Positions 7,785 through 16,378 of a stretch of DNA of 58,504 nucleotides are shown piece by piece. Source of the DNA: Oscillospiraceae bacterium (GTDB lineage: Bacteria; Bacillota; Clostridia; Oscillospirales; Oscillospiraceae). Both the position numbers and the translations under genes were made by a program. Location: the NCBI GenBank assembly GCA_017410425.1, contig JAFQQV010000088.1, forward strand, positions 1 through 58,504, written 5' to 3'. Every line of letters begins with the position of its first letter. The first letter of the stretch is position 1. The notes beneath the pieces were generated by a model. The model saw only the letters and a program-made list of their open reading frames with translations. It did not search any database and was not told the DNA's origin.

Positions 7785-8154
7785 TATTCTATTGTTCTTC
7801 AACCGGCACATGGATGTGCTTCCAATGTATGAAAAACTTGAGAACCTCATCCTTTCCCGAATCCCGGATGTAAAAATCAAGGTGGCCAAAACACAGATCA
7901 CATTTGCCAATAAATACGGCTTTGCCTTTGTATCCTTCAATCCCTGCCGCAAGGCAGCTGAACGACCAAAGAGCTGGATGACCGTCAGCTTCGGTCTGGG
8001 CTATCAGAATAATTCTCCAAGGGTAGATGCAGTTTCGGAAGCCTATCCCGGGCGCTGGACACACCATGTGATGCTGGGAAGTCCGGATGAAATCAACGAA
8101 GAGCTGTTGGGCTTCATAACTGAAGCCGCCTTATTCTCAGCTGCCAAAGGATAA
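7774..8154 (+). CDS. DUF5655-type small protein
   Basis: A 126-residue protein matching the pattern of DUF5655: ILLFFNRHMDVLPMYEKLEN, then VKIKVAKTQITFANKYGFAFVS, and WTHHVMLGSPDEINEELLGFI at the end. The family function is unknown; relatives are found alone or attached to nucleic-acid-associated proteins. The start lies within the esterase gene, so the two are probably co-expressed. No hairpin with a T-run was seen after it. Confidence 0.7.
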   Translation: MNDDILLFFNRHMDVLPMYEKLENLILSRIPDVKIKVAKTQITFANKYGFAFVSFNPCRKAAERPKSWMTVSFGLGYQNNSPRVDAVSEAYPGRWTHHVMLGSPDEINEELLGFITEAALFSAAKG

Positions 8155-8193
8155 GCTCTTAAGCAAATATGAAAAACAAGTCATAATTTTTTC

Positions 8194-8221
8194 TTGCCTA
8201 ATTCAAAAAACTGCTTATAAT
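8194..8221 (+). promoter_or_regulatory. Promoter of the DAHP synthase gene
   Basis: TTGCCT (8194-8199) and a perfect TATAAT (8216-8221) with a 16-base spacer, about 50 bases before the start codon. Confidence 0.65.
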
Positions 8222-8271
8222 ATAGAGCATCCTATAACGATTTAGCGCGAACAACAACCGAGGTAAAAACA

Positions 8272-9300
8272 ATGAGCATGAATTTCCACAGAAAGTTACC
8301 TATACCCAAGGATGTAAAAGCAGAGTTTCCTCTCAGCGAAAAGATGGCACGAGTCAAAGCCCAGCGTGATGAAGAAATCAGGGCTGTTTTTGAGGGCAAG
8401 TCCGACAAGTTTATCCTGGTAATCGGCCCCTGCTCCGCAGATCACAGCGATCCCGTACTGGAGTATATCTCCCGGCTGAAAAAACTTGAGGAACAGATTT
8501 CTGACAAGATAATCCTGATCCCCCGTATATACACCAACAAGCCCCGCACAACCGGTCAGGGCTACAAAGGTATGCTCCACCAGCCTGATCCCGAGGAAAA
8601 GCCCGACATGTACAAGGGCATCGTCGCCATAAGAGAACTGCACATGGCCGCTCTGCGCGACTATGATTTCCCCTGTGCGGACGAAATGCTCTACCCTGAA
8701 AACTACCGCTACCTCTCCGATCTGCTGTCCTACGTTGCAGTGGGCGCCCGCTCGGTGGAAAACCAGCAGCACAGACTGACCGCCAGCGGCATTGAAGCCC
8801 CTGTGGGCATGAAGAACCCCACCGGCGGCGATCTGGGCGTTATGATGAACGCCATTACCGCTGCCCAGTCCAGCCACACCTTTATTTTCCGCGGCTGGGA
8901 GGTTGAGAGCGAGGGTAACCCCTATACCCACGCAATTCTCCGCGGTTATCTTGATTACTCCGGAAGAAGCGTCTCCAACTACCACTATGAGGACCTGCTT
9001 AGAGTCAATGACCTTTATGCTGAGACTAAGCTTGCAAATCCCTCTGTCTTAGTTGATGCAAACCACAATAACTCCGGCAAGAAGTATCTTGAGCAGATAC
9101 GCATTGCAAAGGACGTTGTTCACAGCCGTAACCAGAACAATGACATCAAGCGCCTGGTCAAGGGCCTGATGATAGAAAGCTATATTGAGGACGGCGCTCA
9201 GGGTATGCATGAGCATGTTTTCGGTAAGTCCATCACTGACCCCTGCCTCGGCTGGGAAAAGACTGAGCGGCTGGTTTTCGAGCTGGCTGAGAAGCTTTAA
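8272..9300 (+). CDS. 3-deoxy-7-phosphoheptulonate synthase (DAHP synthase, class I)
   Basis: A 342-residue enzyme catalysing the first step of the shikimate pathway: phosphoenolpyruvate plus erythrose-4-phosphate to DAHP. Family signatures are LVIGPCSADH, the substrate loop NKPRTTGQGYKG, GARSVENQQHR, and SVLVDANHNNSGKKY. Length fits the AroF/AroG/AroH type, which carries feedback control by aromatic amino acids through its N-terminal extension; which amino acid applies here cannot be told. It stands alone, with its own promoter, not in an aro operon. GAGGT precedes the start. Confidence 0.95.
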   Translation: MSMNFHRKLPIPKDVKAEFPLSEKMARVKAQRDEEIRAVFEGKSDKFILVIGPCSADHSDPVLEYISRLKKLEEQISDKIILIPRIYTNKPRTTGQGYKGMLHQPDPEEKPDMYKGIVAIRELHMAALRDYDFPCADEMLYPENYRYLSDLLSYVAVGARSVENQQHRLTASGIEAPVGMKNPTGGDLGVMMNAITAAQSSHTFIFRGWEVESEGNPYTHAILRGYLDYSGRSVSNYHYEDLLRVNDLYAETKLANPSVLVDANHNNSGKKYLEQIRIAKDVVHSRNQNNDIKRLVKGLMIESYIEDGAQGMHEHVFGKSITDPCLGWEKTERLVFELAEKL

Positions 9301-9309
9301 GCATATCTA

Positions 9310-9337
9310 TTGTATTTTCCGTGAAATGCGGTATAAT
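9310..9337 (+). promoter_or_regulatory. Promoter of the zinc-ribbon/metallo-hydrolase pair
   Basis: TTGTAT (9310-9315) and TATAAT (9332-9337) with a 16-base spacer lie 38 bases before the small zinc-ribbon gene. Confidence 0.65.
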
Positions 9338-9374
9338 TCTTTCATCAGAACTAATATAGCAAGGAGAATTATTT

Positions 9375-9599
9375 ATGGATATCCTCAACGATATAACTCT
9401 GCAGGACTGCCCCATCTGCGGCGGTGCCGGTTTTCTTGAAGAAGAACAGGGTTGGTGCTTCTATGTAAGCTGCCTTGACTGCGGTGCACACAGCGTGGAA
9501 GTAGACTACAGAAAGCCCGAAGACAGAGAAGAAGCAGCCCAGAGAGCTGCAGATGTCTGGAATCTTGGCAAGGTCATCCCTGAATCCAACGGCATCTGA
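9375..9599 (+). CDS. Lar-like zinc-ribbon small protein
   Basis: A 74-residue protein with two zinc knuckles, CPICGGAG (from residue 12) and CLDCGA (from residue 33), followed by the AAQRAADVWN pattern seen in Lar (restriction alleviation) family proteins, which end with an A-x2-WN motif. Lar proteins modulate type I restriction in phages, but many bacterial relatives are uncharacterised, so only the fold is asserted. AAGGAGA precedes the start. It sits 2 bases upstream of the metallo-hydrolase gene and shares its promoter. Confidence 0.75.
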   Translation: MDILNDITLQDCPICGGAGFLEEEQGWCFYVSCLDCGAHSVEVDYRKPEDREEAAQRAADVWNLGKVIPESNGI

Positions 9600-9601
9600 A
9601 A

Positions 9602-10399
9602 ATGGAACTTACAATGCTCGGCACCGGCAACGCAGGCGTTACCGAGTGCTACAACACATGCTTCGTGCTCAGCGAAAACGATAAGCATCTGCTGGTTGAC
9701 GGAGGCGGCGGAAACCTGCTGCTGCAGCGCTTGAAGGCTGCCGGCCTTAAATGGCAGGACATGCAGCATATAATCGTCACCCATAAGCACATAGACCATT
9801 TGCTGGGTATCCTGTGGATGCTGCGCTTTTTGCTACAGAACATGAACCGCGGCAAATTTGCCGGTGAGGCATACATCTACGGTCATGACGAAGTTGTTAC
9901 TGCCCTGCGCCAGCTTGCACACATGCTGCTGTCTGCAAAGGAGACCCGCTACCTTGATGAAAGGCTGCATCTTGTGGAAGTAAAAGATGGTGAGACGCTC
10001 TGCATAAACGGCAGAAGCATCACTTTCTTCGACATCCAGTCCAGCAAGGAAAAACAGTTTGGCTTCTGCATGGAGCTGGACGACGGCAGACTCTGCTGCT
10101 GCGGTGATGAGCCTTACAGAGAATGTGAGCACGACTATGCCGCAGGGGCCAAGTGGCTGCTGCACGAGGCTTTTTGTCTCAGCGCTGAGGCAGAGGAGTT
10201 CAAGCCCTATGAAAAGCACCACACCACGGCTGCTGACGCCGCAATGATGGCGGAAAATCTGGGTGTAAAAAATCTGCTGCTGTACCACACAGAGGACAAA
10301 AATATCCTTCGCCGTAAGGAGCTTTACAGCGAGGAAGCCGCCCGATATTTCAGCGGCAGGATTTTTGTGCCTGACGATCTTGAAAAGATTATTCTTTGA
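9602..10399 (+). CDS. MBL-fold metallo-hydrolase (RNase Z-like)
   Basis: A 265-residue metallo-beta-lactamase-fold protein. It opens with LTMLGTGNAG, a strand typical of the RNase Z/ElaC branch, and has the metal motif H-x-H-x-D-H at residues 61-66 (HKHIDH). Further metal ligands are probably in CCCGDEPY and KHHTTAADAA, followed by LLLYHTED. It may process RNA or hydrolyse a cyclic nucleotide or lactone; the sequence does not decide. It follows the zinc-ribbon gene directly and ends at a strong terminator. Confidence 0.85.
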   Translation: MELTMLGTGNAGVTECYNTCFVLSENDKHLLVDGGGGNLLLQRLKAAGLKWQDMQHIIVTHKHIDHLLGILWMLRFLLQNMNRGKFAGEAYIYGHDEVVTALRQLAHMLLSAKETRYLDERLHLVEVKDGETLCINGRSITFFDIQSSKEKQFGFCMELDDGRLCCCGDEPYRECEHDYAAGAKWLLHEAFCLSAEAEEFKPYEKHHTTAADAAMMAENLGVKNLLLYHTEDKNILRRKELYSEEAARYFSGRIFVPDDLEKIIL

Positions 10400-10404
10400 A
10401 ACAG

Positions 10405-10436
10405 AAAAACTCTCCGGAATTCCGGAGAGTTTTTTG
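10405..10436. terminator. Bidirectional terminator
   Basis: AAAACTCTCCGGAA pairs with TTCCGGAGAGTTTT as a perfect palindrome flanked by an A-run and a T-run, between the convergent metallo-hydrolase and lipoprotein genes. Confidence 0.85.
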
Positions 10437-10450
10437 TTTTCTGCTTATAC

Positions 10451-11467
10451 TTATTTCAGATATTCAGCCAGAGCATACACCCGCTCCTTGGTCATTTCAG
10501 CAGCTTTCAGGTTGGCGTTGAGCACCGCCAGACTGCCACCGGCATTTTCTGCCGCGGCCTGCTGTACGGCGGCTTCCTTCTGGCCAATCCAGGATATCTG
10601 CATATTCAGCAGAGTGTTGAAGTCAGACTCGCTCATATTCTCCTTGAGAATCTTCCAGACATTGTTCAGCGCATCATCCCATACGGTATATAGCTCGGCA
10701 GAGGTGATATTCATATCAGCCTGTGTTACGTCCTTCTGAAGCTGTTCGTCCAGAGCCTTGGCCTTGCTCTCAGCGGCGGAAATCAGAAGCTCAATCTGGG
10801 CTGCACCGGGAGACTGCCCGTCTTTCGTCGTGATAACAGAAGCTGAGTTGATTGCCTCCTGAAGCTCAGCATCGCTAAGGCCGGCCATATTGCCGGATGT
10901 GGCGTTGGCCTGAGGGTCCTTCCAGCTGAAGGTGTTGACAATAGTATCAAGCCTGCTGCCAAAGCCTTCCGCAGCTTCTTTGGGATAACAATAGAAAACT
11001 GCGCGCAGAGCATCGCCGTTTCTGAAGATCATAACGTTTTCTACAAGCCCCTCTTCACCGGAAGTTCTGGTCATGACGCTGTTGCCAAAGCCCAGAACAT
11101 AGCCCTCGGCAGAGAGATTTTCAACGACCTTCTTTGCATTATCACCGCTGTAGCCCTTGACCCAGAACTTTACAGACTGGTTGAAGGTGGCCTGCCATGC
11201 ACCGGGCTCATACATATGCCATCCACCGTCAGGCACAACGATGGTATAGTCCATGCCCTCGTAAACATGGGCCGGCACAGTCTCAGGTTTACCCTCAACA
11301 ACAAAAGTTATCTCTGCCTTTTCCGTCTCATTCTCAGGCAGCTGAAAATCCTGGGAAAGCATCGGATCCACCGTGGGGACAGGGGTCGGGGCATTGCTCT
11401 TTTTGGCAGCGCAGCCCGTAAGGCACATACTCATCAACAGTGTCAAAACTATCAGCTTGGTCTTCAT
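10451..11467 (-). CDS. Lipoprotein with C-terminal LprI-like domain
   Basis: A 338-residue secreted lipoprotein: signal MKTKLIVLTLLMSMCLTGC with lipobox LTGC (Cys19 acylated), a proline/threonine linker, a beta-rich module at about 45-190 (DYTIVVPDGGWHMYEPGAW), and a helical C-terminal part (SELYTVWDDALNNVWKIL, IGQKEAAVQQAAAEN) resembling the LprI/DUF1311 lysozyme-inhibitor-like domain. An upstream ATG exists at 11485, but GGAGAG sits correctly before the ATG at 11467, which also makes a proper signal peptide. It probably acts at the outer face of the membrane; a role against lysozyme is possible but unproven. Confidence 0.75.
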   Translation of the reverse strand: MKTKLIVLTLLMSMCLTGCAAKKSNAPTPVPTVDPMLSQDFQLPENETEKAEITFVVEGKPETVPAHVYEGMDYTIVVPDGGWHMYEPGAWQATFNQSVKFWVKGYSGDNAKKVVENLSAEGYVLGFGNSVMTRTSGEEGLVENVMIFRNGDALRAVFYCYPKEAAEGFGSRLDTIVNTFSWKDPQANATSGNMAGLSDAELQEAINSASVITTKDGQSPGAAQIELLISAAESKAKALDEQLQKDVTQADMNITSAELYTVWDDALNNVWKILKENMSESDFNTLLNMQISWIGQKEAAVQQAAAENAGGSLAVLNANLKAAEMTKERVYALAEYLK

Positions 11468-11555
11468 CTGCAACTCTCCGAACAAAAGATTATAATTTAT
11501 TCCAGCTTTTTAATTATATATTTTTATCCGACAAAATCAATACCAAGTTTACATA

Positions 11556-11587
11556 AAAATATCCGGATCAAAAGATCCGGATATTTT
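11556..11587. terminator. Perfect-palindrome terminator
   Basis: AAAATATCCGGATC, loop AAAA, then GATCCGGATATTTT. It ends the iron-transporter transcript on the minus strand. The 10-mer GTTTACATAA lies at 11547-11556, touching the stem. Confidence 0.8.
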
Positions 11588-11601
11588 ATATTATGACTGT
11601 C

Positions 11602-12480
11602 TCAGATATCTACGCCGAGGAAGGCCTTTGCTGCGATACCAACAATGAAGGACATAACAGCAACACCAACGGAGATCAGCGCCATCTCCCAGAAGCGGGA
11701 CTTGAAGGGCTCTTCCTGTGCAACGGAGGTGTAGTAGGTAAAGCCGGCAATGATGAGAATTACAATCGCCAGCATGCAGACCAGCGCCAGCATGTACTGG
11801 CTGCTGGGGAAGATAAGATAGGGCGCAATCAGAGCCACAACGGTCAGCAGATAAGCAATGCCGGTGTATGTGCAGGACTTGAGTGCATCTTCCCTGCCCT
11901 CACTGCGGGCGGCAAGAAATTCGCTGGATGCCATGGAGAAGGTGGCGGAGATGCCGATGATAAGACCGGAGAGTGCAATAAGTCTTGTATTCTGCATTGC
12001 GAAGGTAAAGCCTGCAAGGCTGCCGGTGAGCTCAACCAGTGCGTCGTTCAGGCCAAGCACCATGCTGCCTACATACTGCAGACGTTCTTCATCCAGCATG
12101 TCCAGCAGTGCATGCTCATGTTCTTCCTCCTGAGCACGGATATTGATGCTCTCAGGAACTTCCTCAACAAGGTTTTCATACTTATCCTGAGCTTTCTCCT
12201 CGCCATTTTCCATGAGCTTTACAGCAAAGGTAAATCCCAGAATGCGTGCCATCATGCTGTACCAGAAAACCTTGCCTTTTTCAGGCTTCATTTCAACACC
12301 GGTGTAGCGCTTCCAGATTTCATAGTGGGCGCGCTCCTCTGCAGCGAGACGCCGCAGAGTCTTTTTATTCTCCTCGCCCTTGGCAAAGCGGGAAATGCGT
12401 TCATATATGCAGCTCTCAGTCAGCTCATTCTGCTGCATTCTCTTGATGAGAGCCATGTTCTTTTCAGAAATATTTGCCAT
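11602..12480 (-). CDS. Ferritin-like/VIT1-CCC1 fusion, iron or manganese transporter
   Basis: A 292-residue protein joining two modules. Residues 1-140 form a rubrerythrin/ferritin-like helical domain with carboxylate-histidine pairs (AAEERAHYEIW, QEEEHEHALLD) able to bind a di-metal centre. Residues 150-292 are a VIT1/CCC1 membrane domain with about five helices starting VGSMVLGLNDALVELTGSLAGF. Relatives move Fe2+ or Mn2+ across membranes. The longer frame to 12558 is not used because GAGGT lies before the ATG at 12480 (MANISEK). Monocistronic and divergent from traX. Confidence 0.9.
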   Translation of the reverse strand: MANISEKNMALIKRMQQNELTESCIYERISRFAKGEENKKTLRRLAAEERAHYEIWKRYTGVEMKPEKGKVFWYSMMARILGFTFAVKLMENGEEKAQDKYENLVEEVPESINIRAQEEEHEHALLDMLDEERLQYVGSMVLGLNDALVELTGSLAGFTFAMQNTRLIALSGLIIGISATFSMASSEFLAARSEGREDALKSCTYTGIAYLLTVVALIAPYLIFPSSQYMLALVCMLAIVILIIAGFTYYTSVAQEEPFKSRFWEMALISVGVAVMSFIVGIAAKAFLGVDI

Positions 12481-12643
12481 TTTTCTGTACCTCTTTTGTC
12501 TTATTATGAGGTCATTATATACTTGGCATCCGGTCAGCACAATAGGCAAGATACACAATAAAAAAGCATAGTTAGTTACAGACGCTTGATATATTTATTT
12601 GCAGCATGCTATAATTTCGGCAGTAAAGAAAGGCGGTGGGAAA

Positions 12644-13342
12644 ATGCTCTCTTCAAGTACACTTAAATTACTGGCCTGCGGCTTCATGCTCATTGACCAT
12701 GTGGGCGTAAGGTTGTTCCCGGGCCTGACTGTGCTGAGGATTATCGGCCGTCTCGCCTTCCCCATCTTCGCCTTCTTTATTGCAGAGGGCTGCCGCTACA
12801 CCTCCAGCAGAATAAAGCATTTTCTCAGCGTATTTGTTCTCGGTGTAATTTGCGAGTTAGTTTACATAATATATATGGGTGGCTGGTACGGAAATATACT
12901 GCTGACCTTCTCTGTTTCAATTCTGCTGATATACATGCTGCAGTGGTGCAGGCAGAAAAAGACCGGCATGGCTTTTGCAGCTTTCGCATTGATTCTGGCG
13001 TCACTGGCAGTTTTAACACGTTATGTAAACTTTGATTATGGCTTTACAGGTATTATCGCTCCCCTGTTTGCCGCCTGGCCCGGAGACAGAAAAGATGAAG
13101 CCACAGGGCTTACTCCCCCAGCGCCAAGCCACAAAAAGAAGCTGCTCTATTTTGCTTATGGAATTATGTTAACTGCATGTGAAAATTCCATGGGAGGAAT
13201 ACAGCTATTCGCTCTGCTGACCATCCCTATCCTGAGCCTTTACAGCGGAACGCCCGGCAAAAGAAAGCTGAAATATTTCTTCTATATTTTCTACCCCACT
13301 CACCTGCTTTTAATTGAACTTACCGCAATGCTGTTAAAATAA
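12644..13342 (+). CDS. TraX family membrane protein
   Basis: A 232-residue polytopic protein with the TraX family opening (LKLLACGFMLIDHVGVRLFPG, RIIGRLAFPIFAFFIAEG), about seven membrane helices, and the family ending FFYIFYPTHLLLIEL. TraX was named for N-acetylation of F-pilin, but chromosomal Gram-positive homologues are of unknown role and resemble acyltransferase-type membrane proteins. An ATG at 12599 opens the frame, but GGCGGTGGG favours 12644. It stands alone and ends at a hairpin shared with the convergent coiled-coil gene. Confidence 0.85.
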   Translation: MLSSSTLKLLACGFMLIDHVGVRLFPGLTVLRIIGRLAFPIFAFFIAEGCRYTSSRIKHFLSVFVLGVICELVYIIYMGGWYGNILLTFSVSILLIYMLQWCRQKKTGMAFAAFALILASLAVLTRYVNFDYGFTGIIAPLFAAWPGDRKDEATGLTPPAPSHKKKLLYFAYGIMLTACENSMGGIQLFALLTIPILSLYSGTPGKRKLKYFFYIFYPTHLLLIELTAMLLK

Positions 13343-13344
13343 AA

Positions 13345-13374
13345 AACTCCCCGGTCCGATAAGACCAGGGAGTT
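13345..13374. terminator. Terminator between convergent genes
   Basis: AACTCCC and GGTC pair with GACC and GGGAGTT around the loop CGATAA, with one mismatch. An A-run upstream and T-rich sequence downstream allow function on both strands. Confidence 0.75.
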
Positions 13375-13400
13375 AAGTTTACTTAATTTTGTTTACATAA

Positions 13401-15221
13401 TTAAGTTTCATTAATTATTACAGGTTTCTTTTCCTTGGGTGCCACAATCAGCAGATGCAGCAGCGCTATTATTGCTGCGAACAAGCCTACATACCACATT
13501 TCATGCACTGACTTGTAGTAAACCGCTTCGGATGCTGCAGCGCAGATAATGGAAATCACCACAGGCCAGATAAGCCAGAAGCGTTTATGGATAAGCTCAT
13601 ATGCCGCAGGAAGCGCAGCGATACCGGCAATGCCGCCGATAATAGCCAGAACACAGGATACAATGCGGCCCTTGCGGAGACTTTCAGTCTCTGCCTTATA
13701 GGACTGCAGATATTTCTCTGCACTGCCCACAAGGTCATCAGACTCTGCATACATGTCGTTTACTTCTTTGACAGATGTCAGAAGCAGCTTTGCAGAGACC
13801 CGGTCATTTTCAAGCTCCCTGAGTGCATCTGCCTCCATGATTTCCTTATCCAGTACGGAAGCTTCATCGTCAAGGCGCAGTTTTTCTTTTGCCAGCTCAA
13901 GTTTGTCCTTTTCAAGTTCACCCAGATTATACCAGATATTTTCAAGCTGGGCCTGAAGCTCATGCTCCATCTTCTCAATCATCATTGCAGCAGCTTCAAG
14001 CTGTACTTTGCCCTCCTCCAAAGCGGCAAATGCAGCGTCAGGATCGTCAAGGACTTCCAGCATGGAATTCATAGTTTCATTTATATAGCCAAAAAGGCCA
14101 TCCATATTATGCAGGGCATCAAGCAGCATATTGGCAGCCAAGATGGCCTCCTCGTCGCTGGTGATGGATGCTATCAGTTCCATCGCCTGAGGAACGGTGA
14201 TTCCCTCCAGGCCAGGATAGTTTTTAAGATTTTCAATTATTCCGATGATCTTATTGATCTCGGGCACACAGTCCTTGATTTTTTCCCAGATGTATGCATA
14301 CTCATCCGGAACAGCGGGCAGTGTAGGAAGCTCCGCGGAAGCCAGCTTAATGCTTGTGCGCGTCATTGTTCTTATGCGCAGAGGCGCTGGTGCTTCCTCA
14401 TTGGTCCCGGTGTTTTCCTCAACCACAGGATTTTCTTCGGGCTGAACAGGAGCTTCTTCTGTAGTTAAGGCAGGCACTATAGGCTCTGTTTCACCATCAT
14501 CTGCAACAGGCTCAGTCTCAGGTGCAGGGCTTTCGGCTATAGGCTCATCCTCAGTTCCGGTTGTATTCTCTGCGCCTTCAGTGTTCTCTTCGGGCTGTGC
14601 ACTTTCGTCACTGCCATTTTCAGGAGTAGCTTCAGGAGTGGGTACGGGAGTGGGCAGCGGCCTGTTCTGCAGGGCGGCTATGGCGGCCTCAAGCTCCGCA
14701 ATAAGCTGCTGGCGGCCAGCCTCGCCCTGTGCTACAAGTGCTGCGGCCTTTCTGATAAGCTGCTCATTCTCCAGCAGCATATTGATCTGCTGCTCACCTT
14801 GTTCAAGCTGAGCTTTACCATCTTCAAGTTCAGCTTTGGCTTCCTTTATCTGTGCCTTGGCCTCCCATATCATATCAGCGCCCATGGTATTACCGCCCTT
14901 TTCAGCGGTGTAAAGGGAAAGGTCGGTCTTATGTTGGGAGGCATCATGCTCATGCTGCTCGATCAGTTCCTCAAGCTCGGCCCAGACCTCTTCATATGTA
15001 ATTGAGTTTTCAAGCTTTTCGCTGAGCTGAACATAGTTTGCAATTCTCTCGGAAAACTTGTTTTCATATCTCAGGCGCTCTTCATTTTCTTCTTTTGCAG
15101 TTTCAAAGCCCTTTATTCCGCCCAGCAGCAGAATTAGGCTCATAACAGCAAGCGCCACGGCAAAGGCCTTGGCAAGAGCAGGATGTTTCATTGTCCATCC
15201 CCTTTTTTGAGACTGACCCAT
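13401..15221 (-). CDS. Large coiled-coil membrane protein, function unknown
   Basis: A protein of about 606 residues. There is an N-terminal membrane segment (KAFAVALAVMSLILLLGG), coiled coils (AKAQIKEAKAELEDGKAQLEQ), a low-complexity Pro/Glu/Thr stretch (PTPVPTPEATPENG onward) at about 190-290, a second coiled-coil region (ELEKDKLELAKEKLRLDDE), and a C-terminal bundle of three or four membrane helices. This looks like an extracytoplasmic helical rod anchored at both ends, as in YhgE/Pip-like proteins, but I do not recognise a family. Two starts are plausible, 15221 and 15191, each seven bases after a G-rich site. Confidence 0.65.
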   Translation of the reverse strand: MGQSQKRGWTMKHPALAKAFAVALAVMSLILLLGGIKGFETAKEENEERLRYENKFSERIANYVQLSEKLENSITYEEVWAELEELIEQHEHDASQHKTDLSLYTAEKGGNTMGADMIWEAKAQIKEAKAELEDGKAQLEQGEQQINMLLENEQLIRKAAALVAQGEAGRQQLIAELEAAIAALQNRPLPTPVPTPEATPENGSDESAQPEENTEGAENTTGTEDEPIAESPAPETEPVADDGETEPIVPALTTEEAPVQPEENPVVEENTGTNEEAPAPLRIRTMTRTSIKLASAELPTLPAVPDEYAYIWEKIKDCVPEINKIIGIIENLKNYPGLEGITVPQAMELIASITSDEEAILAANMLLDALHNMDGLFGYINETMNSMLEVLDDPDAAFAALEEGKVQLEAAAMMIEKMEHELQAQLENIWYNLGELEKDKLELAKEKLRLDDEASVLDKEIMEADALRELENDRVSAKLLLTSVKEVNDMYAESDDLVGSAEKYLQSYKAETESLRKGRIVSCVLAIIGGIAGIAALPAAYELIHKRFWLIWPVVISIICAAASEAVYYKSVHEMWYVGLFAAIIALLHLLIVAPKEKKPVIINET

Positions 15222-15248
15222 GATCATTCCCCCGTTTTCGCATTTTAA

Positions 15249-15307
15249 CTGATCATTTTAACTGATTAAGTCTATCATACATATATTAACAAATTATGTA
15301 TGATAGA
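15249..15307. promoter_or_regulatory. Operator-like dyad and direct repeats upstream of the coiled-coil gene
   Basis: Two copies of TTTTAACTGAT lie in tandem (about 15243-15266), followed by a perfect 13-bp inverted repeat, TCTATCATACATA at 15271-15283 and TATGTATGATAGA at 15295-15307, with an 11-base spacer. They sit in the divergent region between the coiled-coil gene (minus) and dus (plus). There is no T-run at the dyad end, so a protein-binding site is likelier than a terminator. Confidence 0.55.
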
Positions 15308-15383
15308 TAAATAATTTAAGCTTTATTTTAATTCAGCAATCATGTATATTATTTTCTGTAATACAAAAACTTTGGAGATATTT

Positions 15384-16340
15384 ATGGAACTTAGTTTTGC
15401 ACCCATGGAGGGCGTTACATATGCATCTTTCAGGCGCACCCATGCCAGGCTGTTCGGCGGTGCGGACAAATATTATGCCCCTTTCATAGCTCCTAACGGT
15501 GACGGCTCATACAAAACCGGAAACCGCAGGGACGTACTGCCGGAGAATAACAAAGGTATTAAGCTCATACCGCAGATTCTCTGCAACGCAGCAGAGCCTT
15601 TTCTCCTTGTGGCAAAGGAGCTGGAGGCCATGGGCTATGATGAGGTGAACCTGAACGCCGGATGTCCCTCCGGTACGGTGCTTGCAAAATTCAAGGGCTC
15701 CGGCATGCTGCGCGACCTTGAAAGTCTTGAGCGCACGCTGGACATAATTTACAGCAGGTGCCCAATAAAGGTGTCCGTTAAAACACGCATGGGCGTTCAC
15801 AGCACTGAGGAATTTCCCGCCATTATGGATGTATACAGGAAATTCCCTCTGACTCTGCTGACTGTGCACGCAAGAGACAGGGACGGTATGTACAAAAGCA
15901 GCCCGGATCTGGAGAGCTTTGGCAAAGCCCTGGAAGGCTGTCCCTTTCCTGTTGAGTACAACGGTAACGTGTTTTCCTCTGAAGATGTGGAAAAGATATG
16001 CTCCCACTTTCCTACTGTAGATAAGCTCATGATAGGTCGTGGAGTAATCGCCGACCCTTCTCTGCTGCGCCGCATAAAGGGCGGGGCTGCGCTCAGCGTG
16101 GATGAGCTTCGTAATTTCCACGATGAACTTCTTGAAGAGTATCTGGCCTCCGGCTTGGATCCTCACCACGCGATCCCCCGGATGAAGGAGCTCTGGTCAT
16201 ATTTCAGGTTTAAGTTCCCCGGAGAAGACAAGAACATGAAAGCCATATTCAAATCAAAAAATATGCCGGACTACAACGCTGCAGTTTCCACTCTTTTCAG
16301 CTCAGGGAACTTTGATGCTGACGGAGAATTTTCATGGTGA
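15384..16340 (+). CDS. tRNA-dihydrouridine synthase (Dus family)
   Basis: A 318-residue FMN-dependent TIM-barrel enzyme that reduces uridine to dihydrouridine in tRNA. Motifs are the N-terminal APMEGVTYASFRR, the catalytic loop NLNAGCPS (the Cys protonates the uracil ring), SVKTRMGV, VHARDRDG, and IGRGVIADPSLL for phosphate binding. An ATG at 15342 opens the frame, but GGAGA just before 15384 and family alignment (MELSFAPMEG) favour the later start. Monocistronic, ending at a strong terminator. Confidence 0.92.
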   Translation: MELSFAPMEGVTYASFRRTHARLFGGADKYYAPFIAPNGDGSYKTGNRRDVLPENNKGIKLIPQILCNAAEPFLLVAKELEAMGYDEVNLNAGCPSGTVLAKFKGSGMLRDLESLERTLDIIYSRCPIKVSVKTRMGVHSTEEFPAIMDVYRKFPLTLLTVHARDRDGMYKSSPDLESFGKALEGCPFPVEYNGNVFSSEDVEKICSHFPTVDKLMIGRGVIADPSLLRRIKGGAALSVDELRNFHDELLEEYLASGLDPHHAIPRMKELWSYFRFKFPGEDKNMKAIFKSKNMPDYNAAVSTLFSSGNFDADGEFSW

Positions 16341-16341
16341 T

Positions 16342-16377
16342 AAAAAATTTCCCGCCTTCACAGGCGGGAAATTTTTT
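16342..16377. terminator. Bidirectional terminator between dus and the Na/Pi transporter gene
   Basis: AAAAATTTCCCGCCT pairs with AGGCGGGAAATTTTT around TCAC; A-run and T-run on both sides. Confidence 0.9.
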
Positions 16378-16378
16378 A

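Noticed and set aside
9375..9599. Anti-restriction function of the Lar-like protein against the enzyme at 20-22.8 kb
   Set aside because: Lar acts on type I systems and the genes are 10 kb apart in separate transcripts; only the zinc-ribbon pattern is shared.
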